Notes under the pieces: generated by a model
What the model saw: the letters and a program-made list of their open reading frames with translations, nothing else
Told to the model about the DNA's origin: nothing
The model's database searches: none
Assembly (NCBI GenBank): GCA_002683155.1
Contig: NYST01000026.1
Span: 1-10,659 of the forward strand
Direction of reading: 5' to 3'
From: Methanobacteriota archaeon
GTDB lineage: Archaea > Thermoplasmatota > Poseidoniia > Poseidoniales > Thalassarchaeaceae
Length of the DNA stretch: 10,659 bases
Translations under genes and position numbers: made by a program
In this document: positions 6,726 through 10,659 of the stretch, piece after piece
Position numbering within the stretch: the first letter of the stretch is position 1
How the letters are laid out: every line of letters starts with the position of its first letter

Positions 6726-6880
6726 CCGCACTTCCCACATACCTTTCTATCGCTGTGCTCTCCCATGAAAACCCCAGGTCCGCAAATAGGGCATTCTGTG
6801 CCCTTCCTTACTAGTTCACCGTCTTCTACGGCGTACTTTGATGGCTTGGATTTCTTCCACTTCTCTCCAGAACCCGCCAT
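6698..6880 (-). CDS. rps27ae: Small-subunit ribosomal protein eS31 (S27Ae)
   Basis: This 60-residue zinc-ribbon protein of the 30S subunit matches archaeal S27Ae over nearly its whole length. It has the SKYAVEDGELVRKG lead-in, CPICGPGVFMGEH with Cys30 and Cys33, and KVCGKCGH with Cys48 and Cys51. Unlike the eukaryotic form it has no ubiquitin fusion, as usual in archaea. The frame opens at TTG 6883, but ATG 6880 is better: GGTGA lies 6 nt before it, inside the end of rps24e, and the two genes overlap by one base (TGATG). It is the last gene of the rpoE operon. Its stop lies inside the convergent beta-propeller gene, so the two 3' ends share 28 bp. Confidence 0.95.
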   Translation of the reverse strand: MAGSGEKWKKSKPSKYAVEDGELVRKGTECPICGPGVFMGEHSDRKVCGKCGHSIAGDSE

Positions 6881-7245
6881 CAAGCCTCACCTTCCTCATC
6901 GGAATCCTCTGATTCTGTTTTCACTGGTTCTTGTTCCTCAGCCTTTTTCTCCTTTGGTTCAACTTTCTCGCTCAACTGATCGTACCGAGTTCTAACATAT
7001 TCTGGTTCTATCGAGGCTGACTCTTCGGAGCCATAAATAAGGGCCAAACCGGTTGTCTTTGACATTCCGAACCTAGTGTTAACATTCTTGATGAAGACTT
7101 GTGCCTTTATTGCCCCTGGTTCGGCCTTGGCCGCCGCATCCCTCATCTGGGATCTAGACGGAGTGGCGTCTCCAGAGTGATTCCACTGGAATGTTAGTTC
7201 AACTCTGTCAAGCGCTGGGTTTTCCTTTCTCTCAATAATTTCCAT
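6880..7245 (-). CDS. rps24e: Small-subunit ribosomal protein eS24 (S24e)
   Basis: The 121-residue product is a 30S ribosomal protein. The N-terminus MEIIERKENPALDRVELTF is the family pattern, followed by the SRSQMRDAAA helix and FIKNVNTRFGMSKTTGLALIYG, a strongly conserved S24e segment (about 51-72). After about residue 93 it carries a charged tail rich in Glu, Lys and Asp ending in EDSDEEGEA. Archaeal S24e proteins are usually close to 100 residues, so this tail is an addition. ATG 7245 is chosen because AGGTG lies 5 nt upstream; GTG 7251 would add two residues and has no well-placed ribosome site. The gene follows spt4 closely and overlaps rps27ae by one base, consistent with one operon. 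Confidence 0.94.
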   Translation of the reverse strand: MEIIERKENPALDRVELTFQWNHSGDATPSRSQMRDAAAKAEPGAIKAQVFIKNVNTRFGMSKTTGLALIYGSEESASIEPEYVRTRYDQLSEKVEPKEKKAEEQEPVKTESEDSDEEGEA

Positions 7246-7253
7246 ATCCACAC

Positions 7254-7472
7254 CTACCTGATATTTACCTTTAGAGCATAACTTCCTGGCCTATCGATCT
7301 GGAGCCTCTTGGCTACTTCTGACCTGTCAGGATGCATGATCACAACGAACCCCTGCCAGTCGGTAGTTACGGGTGCACTGGGGCAGTAATTGCACTGAGG
7401 AGGATCCGCCTTCTTCTCAGGATCCGGGAGTATCATATTGCACTCACCGCATGCGAATGGTTGCTTGGCCAT
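7254..7472 (-). CDS. spt4: Transcription elongation factor Spt4 (RpoE'')
   Basis: Spt4 pairs with Spt5 (NusG-like) on the RNA polymerase clamp and increases processivity. The 72-residue protein has the four zinc ligands Cys8, Cys11, Cys27 and Cys30 (CGEC and CNYC). It also has the family's DWQGFVVIMHPDRSEVAKRL segment (38-57), including the acidic/aromatic part that meets Spt5, and ends PGSYALKV, as archaeal Spt4 does. The open frame continues 11 residues upstream into rpoE. ATG 7472 is preferred because GGTGA lies 8 nt before it and only one base separates it from the rpoE stop. The spacing between the cysteine pairs is a few residues longer than I recall for most archaeal Spt4 proteins. Confidence 0.95.
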   Translation of the reverse strand: MAKQPFACGECNMILPDPEKKADPPQCNYCPSAPVTTDWQGFVVIMHPDRSEVAKRLQIDRPGSYALKVNIR

Positions 7473-7473
7473 A

Positions 7474-8028
7474 TTATTCGTCACCTTTGGCCCACTCGAA
7501 TCCACCTAGGCCGTCCATCTTGCAATTTAATCCAATCTTGCTTGAACGGGGGTCGTTATGGTTGATTGATTTAGAAACAATTCTTGCCCTAACGGATGAA
7601 CCCATTACTAGTGACCTACCGCTCTGCATGCCCTCGATTCTACCGGGGTTTGCACCTAGATTAACCTGCACGGGCTCGTCAAGAATCTGGGACTTGTGAA
7701 GAAGCGCTTCCATGGGCCCTATCCTCACGAAGGCACCATATTCCGATACCTCGGAAACTGCTCCATCGACAACCTCATTGTTGTCCATCGAGAAGACCAG
7801 GGCCTTGAATCTGACATTCTGATAAATCGCACCATCTCCGTGGATTATTTTGCCTCGTCCCACAGCCTCATGATCAAAGGTCAGTAGTGTGAAGTTCTCA
7901 TCCTCGTCGAATCGGCACTCAAAGGCATCGTGAGCCAGCTCATCTATGTGGTCCTCTAGTCTTCGGCCTCTACGGATATACTCTGCAGGTATGCGGATAG
8001 TTGACTCTCTTGTCTCAAGGGTGTACAT
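7474..8028 (-). CDS. rpoE: DNA-directed RNA polymerase subunit Rpo7 (RpoE', Rpb7 homologue)
   Basis: Rpo7 forms the polymerase stalk with Rpo4 and helps open-complex formation and capture of nascent RNA. The 184-residue length is typical. The N-terminal tip domain (about 1-80) starts MYTLETRESTIRIP and contains HGDGAIYQNVRFKALVF (63-79). The S1/OB domain begins at VVDGAVSEVSEYGAFVRIGPM (86-106) and continues through LLHKSQI and the KIGLNCKM strand (164-171). The start ATG 8028 is fixed by a strong AGGAGG site 7 nt upstream. It is the first gene of the operon and follows a GC-rich structured leader. In many euryarchaea a DUF359 (GTP-dependent dephospho-CoA kinase) gene sits between spt4 and rps24e; here there is none. 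Confidence 0.96.
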   Translation of the reverse strand: MYTLETRESTIRIPAEYIRRGRRLEDHIDELAHDAFECRFDEDENFTLLTFDHEAVGRGKIIHGDGAIYQNVRFKALVFSMDNNEVVDGAVSEVSEYGAFVRIGPMEALLHKSQILDEPVQVNLGANPGRIEGMQSGRSLVMGSSVRARIVSKSINHNDPRSSKIGLNCKMDGLGGFEWAKGDE

Positions 8029-8035
8029 TCTTTTT

Positions 8036-8041
8036 CCTCCT
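8036..8041 (-). promoter_or_regulatory. rpoE: Strong Shine-Dalgarno site of rpoE
   Basis: AGGAGG followed by a 7-nt A-rich spacer precedes the rpoE ATG. It is the strongest ribosome site in the window; other operon genes use GGTG/GGTGA and several genes show none. A strong site implies a leadered transcript, matching the TATA-like box about 120 nt upstream. The core GGAGG (8036-8040) is complementary to CCTCC at 8109-8113 in the leader. Confidence 0.8.
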
Positions 8042-8043
8042 AT

Positions 8044-8130
8044 GCGGACCCTTCCTGAAGCCGGACAGAGGTGGGAGTCGCCTCCCGTCCCTCATCGGCC
8101 ATGCCTCTGGAGGAGAGGTCCGTGCGACCC
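8044..8130 (-). promoter_or_regulatory. GC-rich structured 5' leader of the rpoE operon (possible cis-regulatory RNA)
   Basis: By hand count about 69% of these 87 bases are G or C, clearly above the flanking coding DNA. On the minus strand, GGGAG (8086-8082), a GCGA tetraloop and CTCCC (8077-8073) form a 5-bp GNRA hairpin. Around it GAC/GTC (8089-8087 with 8066-8064) and GCCG/CGGC (8099-8096 with 8063-8060) can pair. A closing helix CGGACC/GGTCCG (8122-8117 with 8050-8045) brackets the whole. CCTCT/AGAGG (8118-8114 with 8108-8104) is an alternative hairpin that competes with the closing helix. CCTCC at 8113-8109 can pair with the Shine-Dalgarno core. This may be an autoregulatory leader or an embedded small RNA. 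I matched it to no known RNA family. The tetraloop is GNRA only on the minus strand, which favours that strand. Confidence 0.5.
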
Positions 8131-8146
8131 GGCCACCGACCCCTCC

Positions 8147-8154
8147 TGTATAAG
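8147..8154 (-). promoter_or_regulatory. TATA-like box for the rpoE operon
   Basis: CTTATACA on the minus strand is the only TATA-like stretch upstream of rpoE. With the usual 25-27 nt spacing, transcription would start near 8124-8127, at the 5' edge of the GC-rich foldable leader, giving a 5' UTR of about 95-100 nt. The box fits the archaeal consensus only in part. Confidence 0.4.
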
Positions 8155-8267
8155 CACAACGGATTAGATGATTTGCTCGGCTACTGGGTTTAACCAACAG
8201 ACCGTAGGTCTGAATGTGGGTTTGGTGCGAATGTTCAAGTGGACTCTAGATTGCATCTCTGATTCTG

Positions 8268-10659
8268 ATGGTGCCAGCAACCTTTGTGCAATCGTCGCGG
8301 CGGAAAGCGATATGTGCGATAATTATTGCATCTGTAATGGCAAGTCCACTAGCTACAATCAATCTGGACTCAAATGGGGAAGAATTCCTAGGAGAAGAAC
8401 TGGGGCCAATCATGGGTACTCAGGGCGAGGAGGATGAAGTTTGGATAGATGGGGGCCAGCCATGGCCCCAGTCTGGCAGGACAGCTTCTAGAATTGCCGA
8501 GATTCCAAATCATAGCCCATCAGGAGGGGCTGGGGAGGGAGTCCCTGCTGAATCTGAAACGCTTTTGTCGATTGTTGAACCGTCCGTAAATTGGGCCTAT
8601 GGAACATATGCTATTGGGACGGATTCTCTTGCCACGCCTATTGCTGATTTGTCCAATTCTATTGAAGTAGGACCAGGGGCAACTCAGCGATGCGGAGAGG
8701 TTTCTCTGTTCTCCGTATTGGTCCAAACTGAGGATGTGGCCGGGTCTGATCACAGTATCCTTCGACTAATCGAGGGAGAAGACTCAGAACTCTCATGGCA
8801 GGTTGATTTGGGAGAAACAGAGAAAATAAAGGCTGCACCGGTTGTGGTGGATATCGATGAAGATGGCAAGCCCGAGATAATAGTCGCATACGATGCAGGA
8901 GGGACCCTGAACATAGATGTCTGGTCTCCAAGACTATCATGTACCGTTACAGGGTGGTCTTACTCTGGGCATTCAGAGGATTTGCTGTGGTCGTGGAATG
9001 ACGAGTCTCTGATGATTAGCAGCGACGAGGGGCCATACACAAGTGGCATCCTAGGCGGCCACAAGCCAACTACTCAACCTCTTCTAGCAGATATTGACTT
9101 AGATGGGGATGCTGAATTAGTCATAGCCGCAATAGATGAGGTTTCTGAAGATCCAGTTGTCCTAGCTTTGCCTCTTCAGGTGGATGGGGTGCCAAATGCA
9201 ATTTGGGAAGTTTCGTTAAGCAAAGGTAGCCATCCCTCTGATCCGGCTTTCGCACAGATCGACGAAGATACAGGTTACGTAGTTCTGACCACTATCGAAG
9301 CAAATAATGGTGGCATGTGGGTCTGGAAGATAGATTCGGAAACCGGGAGTTCGATATGGCAAGGTGGGCTTTCTCTGAATAACTTAGATGGAGATACTAA
9401 TGCCCCTCACATCAGGCTTCCCGGACCCATAGTAGCAAATCTGGACTCGGATGAAGACCCGGAAATAATCATCACAATACCGAGTGATGCTGATGGCTCG
9501 ACGGCAGTAGACGGGGCCGAGTTCAGGGGCCTAGAAATCTCTGATGGTTCCCAGCTATGGGAATTCGATGCATCGAATGGATTTGCGGACGCCCCTCCCA
9601 CTGCGATTGACACAAATGGAGATGGGTCCCATGACAGGGTATGCTGGAATACTTGGTGGCAGACGACGACGGATAGACATGGTGCTGCTGGCTGCCATGA
9701 CGTCGGGGGAAGTACCCCAAATCAAGAATGGGCCCAGGACCTGGAGCAGAGTAGTGGCAATCCAAATGACGAGATTGCTGTTGCTGCGCCCACATGGATG
9801 GATATTGACTCTCAAGATGAGCCAGAGCTACTGGTTTCGTACGGAAGGTCGCTTTGGGCGTTCGACGGGTCCACGGGCTCTCCCGCGGGAATAAATTCGG
9901 AATGGTCTGACGAGATTGAGTTGGAACATAGGACTTGGTCGTCTCCTTCCTTGGCAGATGTTGATGGAGATGCAACTCTCGACATAATTCTTGGCAGCAC
10001 GGTTGTCTCAACTGCGATGCCAGATGTGAGGCCATTGACCGATGGAAGGGGGATTGAATTCAATCCAAGTGCACCGGACCCTGGTGAGGATGTTACGATT
10101 ACCGTCTATATCGAGAATGCTGGGACTGCAGAGACTGGCGAAGTTGTGGACGTTGCCCTATATGCCAATGGGGAGAAAATTGGAGGATCTGGGATTTCCA
10201 GCATGGCCCCAGTTGAGCCCAGTGGTTCAGGATCATTCTCGTCATTTAATTTAGAATGGAGTGGTGGGTTGGGGGATCACACATTCGAATTAGTCGTAGA
10301 CCCATTGTCCAACTTAAGCCAAACGAGATATGACAACGACATCCAGATTCGAACTCTTTCCATTATCCCGGCATATAATGCATCATTCGAAATTCCGACT
10401 GAACCTCTAAGAATAGACCCGGGTGGAGAGGGTTATGCAGAATTTGGAGTTATTTCTACTGGTAGGCTAGCAGGAACTTGGAGCTTGGAAGTTGACGATT
10501 CTTACCTCCCAAACGGCTGGACGTGGTCTGACGAAACGCCAGAAGGCATTAGTTCAGTAGAGATTGGTGTTGATGAGGTTTGGAACCCGATTCTCAAAGT
10601 ATTTTCACCACCGGGAGCATTGGGGTCTGACTCCGGCTTCCTGTCCCTCACACTCTCTC
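8268..10659 (+). CDS. Large secreted FG-GAP/VCBS-repeat and CARDB domain protein (3' end outside window)
   Basis: The frame from ATG 8268 stays open to the window end (797 codons plus one base). An in-frame stop at 8247 leaves this ATG as the first upstream start. Residues 1-29 are a signal peptide: basic RRK at 11-13, hydrophobic core AICAIIIASVMA, and likely cleavage after ASPLA. After a Gly/Ser/Pro-rich linker come Asp-rich beta-propeller repeats of the FG-GAP/VCBS kind: DIDEDGKPEIIVAYD (~195-209), DIDLDGDAELVIAA (~275-288), NLDSDEDPEIIITIP (~391-405), IDTNGDGSHDRV (~447-458), DIDSQDEPELLVSYG (~512-526) and DVDGDATLDIILGS (~564-577). Their DxDxDG loops are typical calcium sites. A CARDB-type Ig-like domain follows (about 595-700, with VTITVYIENAG), then the start of another beta-sandwich. 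It is probably a surface or exported adhesion/binding protein; no catalytic motif is visible in this part. It is divergent from the rpoE operon. Confidence 0.9.
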   Translation, partial: MVPATFVQSSRRKAICAIIIASVMASPLATINLDSNGEEFLGEELGPIMGTQGEEDEVWIDGGQPWPQSGRTASRIAEIPNHSPSGGAGEGVPAESETLLSIVEPSVNWAYGTYAIGTDSLATPIADLSNSIEVGPGATQRCGEVSLFSVLVQTEDVAGSDHSILRLIEGEDSELSWQVDLGETEKIKAAPVVVDIDEDGKPEIIVAYDAGGTLNIDVWSPRLSCTVTGWSYSGHSEDLLWSWNDESLMISSDEGPYTSGILGGHKPTTQPLLADIDLDGDAELVIAAIDEVSEDPVVLALPLQVDGVPNAIWEVSLSKGSHPSDPAFAQIDEDTGYVVLTTIEANNGGMWVWKIDSETGSSIWQGGLSLNNLDGDTNAPHIRLPGPIVANLDSDEDPEIIITIPSDADGSTAVDGAEFRGLEISDGSQLWEFDASNGFADAPPTAIDTNGDGSHDRVCWNTWWQTTTDRHGAAGCHDVGGSTPNQEWAQDLEQSSGNPNDEIAVAAPTWMDIDSQDEPELLVSYGRSLWAFDGSTGSPAGINSEWSDEIELEHRTWSSPSLADVDGDATLDIILGSTVVSTAMPDVRPLTDGRGIEFNPSAPDPGEDVTITVYIENAGTAETGEVVDVALYANGEKIGGSGISSMAPVEPSGSGSFSSFNLEWSGGLGDHTFELVVDPLSNLSQTRYDNDIQIRTLSIIPAYNASFEIPTEPLRIDPGGEGYAEFGVISTGRLAGTWSLEVDDSYLPNGWTWSDETPEGISSVEIGVDEVWNPILKVFSPPGALGSDSGFLSLTLS

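Noticed and set aside
8044..8130. tRNA, 5S rRNA, SRP RNA or C/D-box RNA in the GC-rich block
   Set aside because: No T-arm GGTTCRAATCC pattern, no SRP helix-8 or 5S signatures, and only a poor box C-like CGATGA without a matching box D on the same strand.
8168..8437. 89-codon open frame on the plus strand before and inside the large secreted protein gene
   Set aside because: It runs in another frame over the signal peptide region of the clearly coding frame and has no family features.
9523..10035. 170-codon minus-strand open frame
   Set aside because: It is antisense to the FG-GAP/VCBS repeats; its His/Gln/Pro/Ser-rich product looks like a by-product of the repeat codons.
1..10659. Defence island, CRISPR, prophage or transposon module
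   Set aside because: No direct repeat array, no transposase or integrase, no terminal repeats, and all recognised genes are housekeeping or surface functions.

Overview
This window looks like a chromosomal segment of an uncultured planktonic euryarchaeon, most likely Marine Group II (Poseidoniales / Thalassarchaea). That placement is an inference from family content and was not checked by any search. The domain assignment is firmer. The block rpoE (Rpo7) - spt4 - rps24e - rps27ae is a typical archaeal information-processing operon. An archaeal-type D-aminoacyl-tRNA deacylase (DtdA) and an HVO_0476-type zinc-finger protein are also present. Base composition is moderate, genes are packed tightly with frequent GTG starts and many overlaps, and Arg codons are often AGA/AGG. 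No insertion sequence, CRISPR array, rRNA, tRNA or phage module was seen.

Layout. (1) 1-1382, plus strand: the end of a cysteine-rich zinc-ribbon protein, overlapping by 4 bp a membrane-anchored subtilisin-like protease. (2) 1379-2173, minus: a Rossmann-fold methyltransferase-like protein, convergent with the protease and sharing 4 bp with it. (3) 2249-2845, plus: an HVO_0476-family zinc-finger protein, divergent from the methyltransferase-like gene. (4) 5697-2872, minus: the gene series dtdA, proline dehydrogenase, trhO (tRNA U34 hydroxylase, rhodanese type). (5) 5769-6725, plus: a beta-propeller-like protein of unknown function, divergent from dtdA; its 3' end overlaps rps27ae by 28 bp. (6) 8028-6698, minus: the rpoE-spt4-rps24e-rps27ae operon, preceded by a GC-rich, foldable leader and a strong Shine-Dalgarno site. 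(7) 8268 to the window end, plus: the first ~797 codons of a large secreted protein with Asp-rich FG-GAP/VCBS-like repeats followed by a CARDB domain.

How the parts fit. Two modules serve gene expression: the RNA polymerase/Spt4/ribosomal operon, and dtdA plus trhO, which act on aminoacyl-tRNA quality and on wobble-uridine modification. Proline dehydrogenase adds amino-acid catabolism. The anchored subtilase and the large repeat protein belong to the cell surface and would fit a heterotroph that uses proteins and particles. Operon-internal genes spt4, rps24e and rps27ae have GGTG/GGTGA ribosome sites 4-8 nt before ATG, while dtdA looks leaderless behind an AT-rich box. I used these signals to choose starts.

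No clear novel multi-gene defence or mobile system is visible. The most interesting signals are the structured rpoE leader with a possible anti-Shine-Dalgarno segment, the very compact dtdA/beta-propeller divergent start region, the hairpin before trhO, and the unassigned beta-propeller and methyltransferase-like genes.
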